Source: Sipunculus nudus (taxonomy: Eukaryota; Annelida; Sipuncula; Golfingiida; Sipunculidae). From it: 64,000 nt of DNA. This document shows positions 55,701-59,292 of the stretch, piece by piece (the first letter of the stretch is position 1; each line of letters opens with the position of its first letter). The stretch covers positions 62,227,300 through 62,291,299 of the forward strand of contig CM049314.1 in the NCBI GenBank assembly GCA_026874595.1. The letters run 5' to 3'. The notes beneath the pieces are model-generated. The model did not search any database. It was not told the DNA's origin and was given only the letters and a program-made list of their open reading frames with translations. The position numbers were made by a program, and so were the translations under genes.

Positions 55701-58700
55701 TTAAAGCATTACTTATTATTTCACCAGTAAGTGGTAACAAAGTAACTCATATTACAGGAATGGGCCAATGAAGAATCGCTTAGATTCTGGTGTGGGTCCT
55801 GCGCATGATCCGGATTCAGAAAACTGATTATAATACTTTATCTTCTCCTTATGCATGAACTGATGTGTTATATTAACTTGACCGTAACTGCTTAAATAAA
55901 TCCTTCAACAATCTACTATCGATTTAAACCGCTTTCCGTGGTTAAGGGGTAGAGCACACGGTCAAAACCGGGGGATCATGAGTGCGGATTTCAGCCATGG
56001 AGCGACGAGACTTCATGGTTAGCCCCCACCGAGGGTGAGCGCTCTGCAGGCTTAAAGGTGAAACTGTACAGCACTGCCGTGTTTAACTCACGTGAGAGTG
56101 CGCCTTTCGGGGGTTCCTCTGTGCAAAGCCGGAATATAATTCTACATAATCACATAGTACCTTGCATTAAAAAGGGAGGCCGTTATTTCCATCAAAATGT
56201 TTTTTTAAAAGCCTATCAATTTAAAACAAAATAAAAGGTGGCGCAGTGTTGAGTATTATTCGTGTCGTTCTCACAGAAACCTAATTCGTTCAAGTCCAGT
56301 TAAATGGATTTCCAACAAATAACCATGGTGGCTGATCTTATTGTTGAATTATACCATTACATGTATATTAAAGCTATTCTGTTCTACATTTGCCATGTTA
56401 CTCTGCGGCCTTGAACGTATAATTTTAATCTATATTCAATATTCAATATTAATCAGTCTTCAATATATCCGTTTTTGTCTGGTCTCGTTTTTTACAGGTG
56501 TCACCTGTACTTTTGAAAGCCGTACCTTAAGATATAACGAAGTTGTCTCATATAGCTGTCCCTCAGGACTGCGTATGCGCGACGGTTACGAGCGGAAGTC
56601 CTTGCTGTGTGGACCAGAGGGGGAGCTCAACGACACGATCTCAGACTGCTTAGGTATATATTGATTAGTTTGTTTTGTACTTTAATACATGTACATGTAC
56701 ATGATTTGCTATAAACGAACCACACTTCCTTGTCAGGGGGAGCTTTCAAACTGCAGGCCAGTGAGCGTGCCCTCTACATAATTATCATGTTTTATGTCTG
56801 GACGATATTTGTTTCTTTACAGAGAGATTTTACAAATCCGGCAGAACACAAGTCACAGACTTTTCCTAGAGATAACAGTATATAAATGGAGATGGTGCTT
56901 TCTTGGCCCTAAAATCCAGGGAGCTCAATAAAAAATTTCCATGAAAACCTAGAATTAGGTCTGTGCGACCAATATCCTCCGAGATATGGGGCTTGTAAGC
57001 AACCCCCAAAATAATTAACAAATTGATACAAAACCTCCAGTATTTGATAACCGATGTATTGATTACCATGAACCTGCTTTGAATATTGACCATGACTAGT
57101 TTTGTCAGTTCCCGAAAACATTTATAAAAATTTTACGATATTTTTTTGTATGTTTTTGAATCCGTAAAATGACAGTAGTTTTGTCAGCTTCTAAGCTGTA
57201 GTTTCATCCAGTGTCATGAAACTCACAGTGGTTATTGATTATGATTGGTTTCTTCTCTTTCTGAAGACTGGTGGCGACACCTGTATTATTCCATTTCGAT
57301 GCATCCCCCCCCCCTTTTTAGACTGCCAAATTATATGGATTCTATCAGATTCGCAACTGTGGTTCCATCTGTGTGCTGAAACCTTATGTTGTTTATTAGG
57401 CCCTGGCTGAATAAGTGGATTCCCATATAATAATCACCCTGTCTGTTCGTTTGTTCTTCTGTTTATCTTTCTGTATGTCCGTCAGATTTGTTTCCTGATG
57501 TTACCTCCAGTTTGGTTGACATATGGATTTCAAACTTGACCTATATTTGGCCCTCTTATAATACAAGAAGATTTTTGGGTCCTGAGGTCAAAGGTCAAGG
57601 TCACAGGGCCCCCTTGTTTAAAAATATTGTGGATGCATTTTAAGCCAAACGTTTCATTCAAAACCTTCCATCTTGCACATATAGCTGACCTGAAAGTAAG
57701 GAAGAATCTGATTGATTTTAGGGTCACAAGGGTCACGGGGGGCCATCTGTCCGCATCTTTGTTTCTGGATAATAAGTTTGTATTGACATATTGGTTTCAA
57801 ACTTGAAACCACCAACGATGTAAGAACCCTTTTGATTTTTGGGTCTCTAGGTCAAAGGTCAAGGTCACAGGGCCTATCAATTTCAAATTAGTTTATGGAT
57901 GACAACTGTAAATTAATGATAAGTTTAGGTAGACCGGTTGGCTTCAAACTGATAACTAGAAACATATTTTGAAAAATTCATAAACCATCCTTATAGAAAA
58001 AAATCAGCTGAGCATCGACACCAAAAGTTCCCTAGTTAAAATTATTTTCAAATTAAAAATTAATACTTGTTTACCAGTCTTTACCTTATGGCCCATCGGT
58101 CATATTAGAACATGTGAGACATTGTATGTGTATCATCTAGATGTAAGTGTTCTGTCGTAAATGGCTGCCTGAATGGTATAACTTTACACCAAACACTTGA
58201 TTTTGCTTGTTACTCCATATTGATGCTGATCAGGAACAGGTTGCCATTTTGTACAGTTTTTTATTTATTTATATTAAGTATGGATATTAATAAAACAATA
58301 TTTAAAGAAGTTTGACATATGTATTTATTATTTGCTAATATATATGCACTCTTCTTTAGATAATCAAAGAGGCATAGCTAATGTTTTCTTGTAATTTTTT
58401 TCACAAATACTTGACTGTTTTTTAAAGCGAACCGCTGTCGGCCAATTCCAATTGTTCAAAATGCGATGCCAAACACCACTCTTGCTACAGATGGCAGCAC
58501 CGTCGTGTATTTGTGTATTCCTGGCTTCTCGTTCATCGCGGGAATTCTCGAGAAAAGCATCACGTGTCAAAATCAGAGCTGGGATCATGTATCGGACTGC
58601 AAACGTGAGTATTAACTTTAGAGCAATAAAGAAATAATAAAGACATGCCTTTAAATTGTATCATCCTCCATTCTTTGGAAATTTTCGTAAAAAAAAATAA

Positions 58701-59188
58701 AAGTATAATATAAAAAGTCTGTACATGTCTTCGAAATATTCAAATCATGAAATGTATGCTTTTTTAAGATGGGTAATATTATATTTTAGTGATAGCAAAA
58801 GAACGTAAATGTTTCATAAACGACTAAATTATAGGCCTACATGGCGATTGGACTGATATGCAGAAATTAACCAGTAAAGTTATATATAAAATAATGATTA
58901 ATACGAGGAAAAAGCAAAAAAAGCAAACAAAAAGAGCAAATAAAAAAAACTTGGATTGTAGTCGTACACTAAGATTTAACTAACTAATATTTTCTCATTT
59001 TTTAGCTGTGGTTTGTCCACGAAACCCTCCTTTACAGTTTGCCACTTTCGGTGTTACTGACGGACAGTACCAGTCTTCTCTAACCGTGACCTGTGACCTC
59101 GGCTACACTGTAGACGGGGACAAGTCAACGACAGTGCTGACCTGTGGAAATAACAATCAATGGGAGCCAAACGTAACTCAGTGTGAAA
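9289..59188 (+). CDS. Spliced gene: secreted CTLD-PAN-CTLD-sushi(x17) protein, 26 exons recognised, 3' end open
   Basis: Joining exons 9289-9319, 11421-11652, 18345-18568, 20658-20702, 21108-21353, 22880-23030, 25047-25276, then 17 sushi exons and two linker exons (34308-59188) gives 4468 bases in one continuous frame. Predicted residues: signal peptide 1-21, CTLD1 about 30-161, two-Cys exon 163-177, PAN 178-259, CTLD2 260-386, sushi 1-10 387-1024, Thr/Ser linker 1025-1070, sushi 11-17 1071-1489. All introns are GT-AG and nearly all phase 1; only the introns splitting the two CTLDs (phase 2) and the linker (phase 0) differ. CTLD, PAN and sushi are extracellular disulfide-rich modules of adhesion, complement-like and pathogen-recognition proteins. 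I do not recognise this full order as a named family. No transmembrane segment, stop codon or poly(A) signal was found, so the C-terminus is unknown and may lie outside the window. Function is inferred from domains only. Confidence 0.85.
10019..10652. mobile_element. Nested inverted-repeat element in intron 1
   Basis: Outer arms: CACAGGCACTCATTTCCAGC at 10019 and its near reverse complement GCTGGAAACGAGTGCCTGTG ending at 10652. An inner perfect 21-bp inverted repeat lies at 10075-10095 and 10321-10341, each arm containing the CRE palindrome TGACGTCA. The 81-codon minus-strand ORF between the arms has no clear domain. Confidence 0.7.
10950..11053. repeat. (AT)n with (CA)n microsatellite
   Basis: A TA run with short CACACA blocks at the left and a GCACACA end. 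Confidence 0.97.
11421..11652 (+). CDS. Exon 2: rest of signal peptide and N-terminal half of CTLD1
   Basis: The acceptor TTCTTTTCAG precedes a hydrophobic start ([10 protein letters not shown]) that completes the signal peptide. Next come GPCQTQ and GVCYW, the extra N-terminal cysteine pair of long-form C-type lectin domains, then [16 protein letters not shown], the standard helix-1 motif whose cysteine pairs with the last cysteine of the fold. The donor is ATTAG|GTATAT, phase 2. Confidence 0.9.
11653..13000. other. Intron 2, left part
   Basis: It contains a CAGGGGCGTG-type repeat fragment near 11900 and three loosely similar G/C-rich blocks (near 12385, 12510, 12755) of the form TCAAAGGG-CCNGG. 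No exon is supported. Confidence 0.4.
13007..13063. repeat. (AT)n microsatellite
   Basis: A TA run interrupted by TGTATGTATG. Confidence 0.97.
13541..13586. repeat. (CA)n microsatellite
   Basis: About 20 CA units ending in TATATA. Confidence 0.98.
13587..14670. other. Intron 2, middle part
   Basis: No exon with both splice sites and a domain was seen. A 120-codon plus-strand ORF (13700-14062) contains a hydrophobic stretch but no family features or exon borders. Confidence 0.35.
14671..14734. repeat. (AT)n microsatellite
   Basis: 32 perfect AT units. Confidence 0.98.
14908..14978. repeat. Pure polypurine tract: G run followed by (GA)n
   Basis: About 24 G residues run into about 22 GA units, a 71-base tract without pyrimidines on the plus strand. 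Further G, T and C runs follow at 15026-15080. Such mirror-like tracts can form triplex or G-quadruplex structures. Confidence 0.95.
15103..15555. mobile_element. Inverted-repeat element with GGATGATGCCGG internal repeats
   Basis: The left end TTGTAAGCTCCTTTCATACA mirrors the right end TGTGTGAAAGGGGCTTTACAG (near reverse complement over about 28 bases). A third copy of the terminal motif is at about 15199-15222. Inside, short units of the form ACGGATGATGCCGGAG recur (15440-15500). It is non-coding. Confidence 0.65.
15739..15792. repeat. (AT)n microsatellite
   Basis: 27 TA units. Confidence 0.98.
16050..17455 (-). repeat. SINE-like element, copy with nested insertion
   Basis: The outer parts (16050-16420 and about 17240-17455) match the dispersed element at 53077-53580 in reverse orientation, for example CCGTGACAACCCGACTCAGT on the left and TTCCTCAGACCTAGATGTAA on the right. 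The unit is split by about 820 bases of CCGT-rich and tandem-repeat sequence. Confidence 0.75.
16421..17239 (+). repeat. Inserted element with CCGT head and about 140-bp tandem repeats
   Basis: A (CCGT)n-rich head (16487-16535) is followed by four degenerate units starting GAATTTTAG or GAATTTGAG at about 16558, 16728, 16873 and 17011. Each unit carries CACTGATGAACCTTATCA and CACAGCGGCGATAATGC-like blocks. It interrupts the SINE-like element around it. Confidence 0.75.
17456..18344. other. Intron 2, right part
   Basis: No exon or clear repeat. A 126-codon minus-strand ORF (17807-18187) has no recognisable domain and is treated as chance. Confidence 0.4.
18345..18568 (+). CDS. Exon 3: C-terminal half of CTLD1
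   Basis: The frame continues as [13 protein letters not shown], the conserved WIGL core, then MWRWTTGQ and [10 protein letters not shown]. Three cysteines follow (MCTF, NLCDA, FLCQ), giving the full long-form set of six. The EPN/QPD sugar-specificity motif is replaced by NHPTGG and WND by WED, so classical mannose or galactose binding is unlikely. The acceptor is TTAATTACAG. The donor could be GGTG|GTAGGT (18568, chosen) or three bases earlier; both keep phase 1. Confidence 0.92.
18629..19017. repeat. Foldback region with ACCCAGGTTTTACCC motifs
   Basis: GGTTTCACCCAACACCTGG (left) and TAACCCAGGTTTCACCCACT (right), with GGTAAAACCTGGGTAAAAT between, give repeated arms of both orientations about 300 bases apart. 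It is probably a decayed inverted-repeat element. Confidence 0.5.
19588..20160 (-). repeat. SINE-like element, copy 2
   Basis: The reverse complement of the element at 53077-53580, with the same landmarks: CCGTGACAACCCGATTCAGT at the left and the CTCAGACATAGATGTAATGA block near the right. It stops where the tRNA-like head would begin. Confidence 0.8.
20658..20702 (+). CDS. Exon 4: 45-base micro-exon with two cysteines
   Basis: Between TATTTTGCAG and GG|GTAGGT lies a 45-base phase 1-1 exon encoding (G)[14 protein letters not shown]. It links CTLD1 to the PAN domain and could form a small disulfide loop. Support comes from consensus splice sites and frame compatibility on both sides; there is no domain match, so it could be skipped or alternative. 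Confidence 0.6.
21108..21353 (+). CDS. Exon 5: PAN/apple-like domain
   Basis: An 82-codon phase 1-1 exon with acceptor ATCTCCCTAG and donor CCCCAG|GTGAGT. The core [22 protein letters not shown] and TQMCFM shows C-x3-C-x7-C-x11-C, the inner cysteine pattern of PAN/apple domains, which bind proteins or carbohydrates. The outer cysteine pair of full apple domains is not obvious. It sits between two lectin domains, consistent with a recognition or adhesion role. Confidence 0.8.
21364..22085. repeat. 18-bp E-box minisatellite, two blocks
   Basis: Block 1 (21374-21420) starts about 20 bases after the PAN exon donor; block 2 is at about 21898-22085. The unit is roughly CCACATGTCTGATATTAG, with CATATG, CACATG, CACCTG or CATCTG near its start. 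Some units are separated by TATTAG. Since 18 is six codons, ORFs stay open through it. Confidence 0.8.
22099..22171. repeat. (CA)n-(TA)n compound microsatellite
   Basis: About 18 CA units run into TA repeats and TGTATGTATG. Confidence 0.98.
22172..22300. mobile_element. DNA-transposon terminus fragment (tentative)
   Basis: ACCGTATTTCCTTGATCAGA followed by CGCCCCGGCGTTTATTT looks like the terminus of a dispersed DNA element, with the CGGCGTTTATT block recurring at about 22268. No matching right end was found. Confidence 0.3.
22880..23030 (+). CDS. Exon 6: N-terminal half of CTLD2
   Basis: The acceptor is CCTGTTTTCAG and the donor CCTGAG|GTCAGT, phase 1 to phase 2, matching the split of CTLD1. 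Encoded motifs are LPRKCFKM, then [15 protein letters not shown], the CTLD helix-1 signature, and an Ala/Glu-rich second helix. The shared phase-2 position suggests both lectin domains descend from one duplicated two-exon unit. Confidence 0.88.
23365..24655 (+). mobile_element. Truncated L2/CR1-like LINE with decayed reverse transcriptase
   Basis: Translated pieces read [16 protein letters not shown], then [16 protein letters not shown] and FRPVSNL (fingers of the RT), then with a frameshift near 23828 [20 protein letters not shown] (RT motif with the first catalytic Asp). Further on are [36 protein letters not shown] and [15 protein letters not shown], the usual C-terminal blocks. The YADD region is deleted. 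The element ends in GGCGTTATATAAATACTATA plus an ATT tail, typical of L2-type 3' ends. It lies in the intron splitting CTLD2 and is dead. Confidence 0.88.
24618..24675. repeat. (ATT)n/(GTT)n tail of the LINE
   Basis: ATT repeats merge into GTT repeats directly after the LINE 3' end. Confidence 0.95.
25047..25276 (+). CDS. Exon 7: C-terminal half of CTLD2
   Basis: The exon encodes [32 protein letters not shown] and, at the end, [16 protein letters not shown], the W-x-W-like strand and the last cysteine are clear. The two cysteines of the short conserved disulfide are missing: NYVYMNF stands where MCTF is in CTLD1, and EWKTGAST where DNLC would be. DEP survives but the WND partner is changed. 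The acceptor is TTTATTCAG and the donor AATT|GTATGT. Confidence 0.9.
25277..27080. other. Intron after CTLD2, left part
   Basis: A C-run at 26127-26138 and a GC-rich patch (26255-26420) with repeated GGACCGG/CCGGTCC motifs, possibly a degraded element. No exon is supported. Confidence 0.4.
27081..27111. repeat. (AT)n microsatellite
   Basis: Fifteen AT units next to the 3' side of the minus-strand LINE. Confidence 0.97.
28659..28696. repeat. (CA)n microsatellite inside the LINE
   Basis: About 17 CA units interrupting the LINE C-terminal region. Confidence 0.97.
29025..30452 (-). mobile_element. Satellite-bearing element inserted into the LINE
   Basis: The reverse complement of the 59293-63675 family. 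On the minus strand it begins TTAAGCTCAGCTTACTGAAA, has a CCGT-rich head (30350-30400), then three degenerate units with GTCTCTGTTACCCATAT and GGTGGCGCCACC blocks and A/T runs, and ends GACCCATGGGTCATTTGT. It separates the LINE FADD motif from the following RT sequence, so it arrived later. Confidence 0.82.
32401..33689. other. Intron sequence with no recognised feature
   Basis: AT-rich, no domain-bearing ORF. It may contain untranslated LINE 5' remnants but nothing is recognisable. Confidence 0.4.
33690..34175 (-). repeat. SINE-like element, degenerate copy 4
   Basis: It shares GGTAAACAGTCTATAACCGT, GTCTCCATGGTAACGAGAAA and TTCATGCGGTAAGAAATTCA with the copies at 16050 and 19588. It ends about 130 bases before sushi exon 1. 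Confidence 0.7.
34308..34493 (+). CDS. Sushi exon 1
   Basis: A phase 1-1 exon of 62 codons after GACGTTTCAG, with donor CCAAG|GTATGA. It encodes [24 protein letters not shown] and [10 protein letters not shown], ending SIKC. The four sushi cysteines and the tryptophan are present, with two extra cysteines (CPCDC) just before the tryptophan. It is the first module after CTLD2 and joins its phase-1 donor in frame. Confidence 0.87.
34900..35019. repeat. ATT/CTT-rich tract before sushi exon 2
   Basis: A long imperfect ATT and TTC repeat ending at the acceptor. Comparable tracts precede sushi 5 and sushi 9. Confidence 0.95.
35020..35202 (+). CDS. Sushi exon 2 (type A)
   Basis: A 61-codon phase 1-1 exon encoding [39 protein letters not shown] and NVECQ. 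It has four cysteines, the conserved tryptophan and several N-x-S/T sites. The acceptor AG follows a long ATT-rich tract, which is repeated before the other type A exons (40790 and 46080). Confidence 0.93.
35550..36320. mobile_element. hAT-type non-autonomous element with perfect 8-bp duplication
   Basis: It begins TAGTGGTGGG and ends CCCACCACTA, a perfect 10-bp terminal inverted repeat, followed inward by further similar sequence (CGATCATCG at both ends). GCCGAGAG directly flanks both sides (35542-35549 and 36321-36328), the 8-bp target duplication of hAT transposons. At 771 bp with no transposase, it is a passive copy in the intron between sushi 2 and 3. Confidence 0.93.
36941..37022. repeat. 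(AT)n microsatellite
   Basis: A TA run interrupted by ATACATGTATAT; it is also the target site of the adjacent hAT-like element. Confidence 0.96.
38217..38260. repeat. (AT)n microsatellite
   Basis: 22 AT units inside the hAT-like element. Confidence 0.97.
38434..38490. repeat. (AT)n microsatellite
   Basis: 28 TA units inside the hAT-like element. Confidence 0.97.
38796..38883. repeat. (AT)n-(GA)n compound microsatellite
   Basis: A TA run followed by about 27 GA units with one GCGA interruption. Confidence 0.97.
39211..39399 (+). CDS. Sushi exon 3 (type B)
   Basis: A 63-codon phase 1-1 exon, acceptor TGGTTTTGCAG, donor TGAAA|GTAATT. It encodes [48 protein letters not shown]. The GPL-x-ALPG stretch marks it as type B, shared with the exon at 41602. 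Confidence 0.92.
39801..39850. repeat. (AT)n microsatellite
   Basis: 25 AT units in the intron between sushi 3 and 4. Confidence 0.98.
40133..40321 (+). CDS. Sushi exon 4 (type C)
   Basis: A 63-codon phase 1-1 exon encoding [46 protein letters not shown]. An extra cysteine pair (C-x2-Y-x-C) precedes the second sushi cysteine; this defines type C. The acceptor is TTTTTTCAG and the donor GAAC|GTACGT. Confidence 0.93.
40660..40789. repeat. (ATT)n tract before sushi exon 5
   Basis: An ATT/CTT-rich repeat running straight into the acceptor ATTAAAAG. Confidence 0.95.
40790..40972 (+). CDS. Sushi exon 5 (type A)
   Basis: A 61-codon phase 1-1 exon encoding [46 protein letters not shown]. It matches sushi 2 at roughly half of positions with the same length. 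The acceptor is ATTAAAAG, directly after a long ATT microsatellite with almost no pyrimidine tract. Confidence 0.92.
41602..41781 (+). CDS. Sushi exon 6 (type B)
   Basis: A 60-codon phase 1-1 exon encoding [48 protein letters not shown]. It shares the GPL-x-ALPG and VTS-x-(R/K)C blocks with sushi 3. The acceptor is TTTCACAAAG and the donor CGAG|GTAACT. Confidence 0.9.
42068..42256 (+). CDS. Sushi exon 7 (type C)
   Basis: A 63-codon phase 1-1 exon encoding [51 protein letters not shown]. It has the extra C-x2-Y-x-C pair of type C. Acceptor GTATTATAG, donor GAAC|GTAAGT. There is no methionine near the start, so simple ORF scans can miss it. Confidence 0.92.
42257..42954. other. Intron 7 of the sushi block, left part
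   Basis: No type A or B sushi module is visible here, although the A-B-C order would predict them before sushi 8. An 84-codon minus-strand ORF has no domain. Confidence 0.45.
42955..44040. repeat. Degenerate tandem repeat, about 320-bp period
   Basis: TTTGACAATCTG at 43344 and 43668 (324 bases apart), each followed by a CATACATAATG/CATACATCATTTAATG block, CAGGAATATTGA and GTNATTTGAT, plus related sequence near 43015-43090 and 43970-44020. Three to four decayed units are inferred. Confidence 0.6.
44491..44694 (+). CDS. Sushi exon 8 (type C, odd 3' splice border)
   Basis: The exon encodes [45 protein letters not shown]. Other modules end TGT-GAA-C|GT, but here the sequence is TGTGAGCTCC with no GT in that place. 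The nearest phase-1 donor is ATAT|GTGAGC, which starts inside the last cysteine codon, so the spliced module lacks its fourth canonical cysteine. A MITE lies 53 bases downstream. The module is clear; its end is less certain. Confidence 0.85.
44748..44928 (-). mobile_element. MITE, CAGGGGCGGATCCAG family, copy 2 (reversed)
   Basis: It reads CAGAAGCTGATCCAGAGG at the left and GGATCTGCCCCCG at the right, the reverse orientation of the family. ATGTT flanks both sides (44743-44747 and 44929-44933), a perfect 5-bp target duplication. It lies just beyond the sushi 8 exon. Confidence 0.85.
44940..46030. other. Intron sequence, no feature recognised
   Basis: No ORF with domain features or clear repeat. 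Short GC-richer patches are present near 45180-45290. Confidence 0.4.
46031..46079. repeat. ATT-rich tract before sushi exon 9
   Basis: TATTATTATTATAATTATTA and CATTATTATTCATCATAG lead into the acceptor, like the tracts before sushi 2 and 5. Confidence 0.85.
46080..46262 (+). CDS. Sushi exon 9 (type A)
   Basis: A 61-codon phase 1-1 exon encoding [50 protein letters not shown]. It has type A length and ending, N-glycosylation sites, and an ATT-rich tract before the acceptor (TTCATCATAG). The donor is AAAC|GTAAGT. Confidence 0.92.
46888..47086 (+). mobile_element. MITE, CAGGGGCGGATCCAG family, copy 3
   Basis: It begins CAGGGGCGGATCCGG and ends CCTGGATCCGCTTCTT, with the shared AGGAGGACTAATGG block and G-runs. 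The flanks (TTATA and AAATA) match poorly as a 5-bp duplication. Confidence 0.85.
47100..47690 (+). repeat. SINE-like element, copy 5
   Basis: Same orientation and landmarks as 53077-53580: GCAAATATTTTCGTAATTTC, GGTAAATCCTTCCGCATTTT-type middle, CACGATATGAATGCAAAATG and CATTCCTCGATATGACCTCG. More diverged than the 53-kb copy. Confidence 0.7.
47691..48393. other. Intron sequence before sushi exon 10
   Basis: No type B module is visible, although one would be expected between the type A exon at 46080 and the type C exon at 48394. Confidence 0.45.
48394..48621 (+). CDS. Sushi exon 10 (type C, long)
   Basis: A 76-codon phase 1-1 exon encoding [50 protein letters not shown]. It has the type C extra cysteine pair plus a longer first loop containing an additional cysteine and an N-x-T site. 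Acceptor TTTTTTTCAG, donor GAAG|GTAAAA. Confidence 0.92.
49041..49132 (+). CDS. Linker exon 1, Thr/Ser-rich
   Basis: A small exon from TCCTTCTAG to CCCACG|GTAAGC, phase 1 to phase 0, encoding [20 protein letters not shown] and a short tail. The Thr/Ser richness suggests an extended O-glycosylated stalk between the two sushi blocks. Its phase is complemented exactly by the next small exon, which supports both. Confidence 0.65.
49404..49602 (+). mobile_element. MITE, CAGGGGCGGATCCAG family, copy 4
   Basis: It begins CAGGGGCGGATCCAGG and ends CATCCACTTCTG, with the shared interior and three G-runs. AGACT flanks both sides (49399-49403 and 49603-49607), a perfect 5-bp target duplication. Located between the two linker exons. 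Confidence 0.87.
49608..50289. other. Intron between linker exons, right part
   Basis: Overlapping minus-strand ORFs of 74 and 101 codons (49640-50054) show no domain. Nothing else is recognised. Confidence 0.4.
50290..50335 (+). CDS. Linker exon 2, small
   Basis: A 46-base exon after TTTTTCTCCAG with donor GTGG|GTTAGT, phase 0 to phase 1, encoding [15 protein letters not shown]. It restores phase 1 for the next sushi exon and continues the Thr-rich stalk. GTTAGT is an acceptable but weaker donor. Confidence 0.55.
50618..50800 (+). CDS. Sushi exon 11
   Basis: A 61-codon phase 1-1 exon encoding [48 protein letters not shown]. All four cysteines, the Gly-Tyr pair and the tryptophan are present. 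Acceptor ATGCTGACAG, donor ACAA|GTACGT. It is the first module of the second sushi block and is closer to a standard CCP than types A-C. Confidence 0.92.
50801..51422. other. Intron between sushi 11 and 12
   Basis: AT-rich, no feature recognised. Confidence 0.5.
51423..51605 (+). CDS. Sushi exon 12
   Basis: A 61-codon phase 1-1 exon encoding [46 protein letters not shown]. Four cysteines and the tryptophan are in place. Acceptor TTACGTGTAG, donor CTAT|GTGAGT. A hAT-type element begins 128 bases downstream. Confidence 0.92.
51734..52426. mobile_element. hAT-type element with TATTAC repeats and perfect 8-bp duplication
   Basis: It begins CAGGGTTGGGTCCTA and ends TACCCCATCCCTG, imperfect inverted repeats. 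CTGAGATC flanks both ends (51726-51733 and 52427-52434), a perfect 8-bp hAT target duplication. Both ends are rich in CTATTACTATTAC hexamers. Its termini match those of 37023-38787, so the two belong to related families. Confidence 0.92.
52998..53800 (+). mobile_element. tRNA-headed SINE-like element, reference copy
   Basis: The head (53003-53075) has A-box-like TGGTATAAAGGTTAAGG and B-box-like AGTTCGAATCCC, RNA polymerase III promoter features. A body of about 500 bases follows (shared with copies at 16050, 19588, 33690 and 47100), then a tail with GCAAGGTCTCAACCGCAAG, CCTCTGTCCACCCGGCAG and AAATGGGTACC, resembling tails of tRNA-derived SINEs in marine animals (recalled, not searched). Confidence 0.7.
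54045..54227 (+). CDS. Sushi exon 13
   Basis: A 61-codon phase 1-1 exon encoding [44 protein letters not shown]. Acceptor CTGTTTCAG, donor GAAT|GTAAGT. It is separated from sushi 14 by an intron of only 231 bases. Confidence 0.9.
54459..54650 (+). CDS. Sushi exon 14
   Basis: A 64-codon phase 1-1 exon encoding [46 protein letters not shown]. Acceptor TTTGTTGCAG, donor ACAG|GTAATA. Two N-x-T sites flank the tryptophan. Confidence 0.92.
55131..55361 (+). CDS. Small Cys-rich ORF in an intron, unassigned
   Basis: An open frame of 76 codons encodes [20 protein letters not shown], then [15 protein letters not shown], with cysteine spacing like a zinc ribbon. It has no signal peptide and no sushi pattern. 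It could be the relic of a transposase zinc-binding tail, an unrelated nested exon, or chance. It lies between sushi 14 and 15. Confidence 0.25.
   Translation: MGSAKIIQTNSTKASGSKSDKPELCKWCFAASDLSTSAYLQCTTLGYKPFIPICQDCCVYKCVVDKQVHTSFTMAL
55362..56497. other. Intron between sushi 14 and 15, right part
   Basis: A weak tRNA-like patch (TGGTTAAGGGGTAGAGCACA, about 55939-55960) may be a decayed SINE. Otherwise no feature is recognised. Confidence 0.35.
56498..56653 (+). CDS. Sushi exon 15 (short, no tryptophan)
   Basis: A 52-codon phase 1-1 exon, shorter than its neighbours, encoding [46 protein letters not shown]. It keeps four cysteines but lacks the conserved tryptophan before the last one and has a shortened first loop. 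Acceptor TTTTTTACAG, donor TTAG|GTATAT. It looks like a diverged sushi module. Confidence 0.85.
56870..57310 (+). repeat. Degenerate copy of the 335-bp satellite-bearing family
   Basis: It shares AATTAGGTCTGTG, TCCTCCGAGATATGGGGCT, AATTGATACAAAACCTCCAG and GACTGGTGGCGACACCTGTA with the array at 59293-62160. It lies between sushi 15 and 16. Confidence 0.7.
57430..57960 (+). repeat. Repeat with AGGTCA triplets, two units about 264 bp apart
   Basis: AGGTCAAAGGTCAAGGTCA occurs at 57585-57603 and 57849-57867, each preceded by a TTTTTGGGTC block and followed by CAGGGCC. A CTGT/TTCTGT-rich head starts near 57440. It is probably a relative of the CCGT-headed repeats. Confidence 0.7.
58428..58604 (+). 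CDS. Sushi exon 16
   Basis: A 59-codon phase 1-1 exon encoding [45 protein letters not shown]. Four cysteines and the tryptophan are present. Acceptor TTTTTTAAAG, donor AAAC|GTGAGT. Confidence 0.9.
59006..59188 (+). CDS. Sushi exon 17 (last recognised exon)
   Basis: A 61-codon phase 1-1 exon encoding [43 protein letters not shown]. Acceptor ATTTTTTAG, donor GAAA|GTAAGT. The good donor means the gene continues, but the next 4.8 kb is repeats and I see no further module. Confidence 0.92.
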
Positions 59189-59292
59189 GTAAGTGCAGGA
59201 GGTGTAATATTTATAGACTTCACTGAAAACTGTGCAGTCATTTTTTCATAACTACAAAGAAGAAAACAGTATGATGTAAAAGTGTCAGTTTT

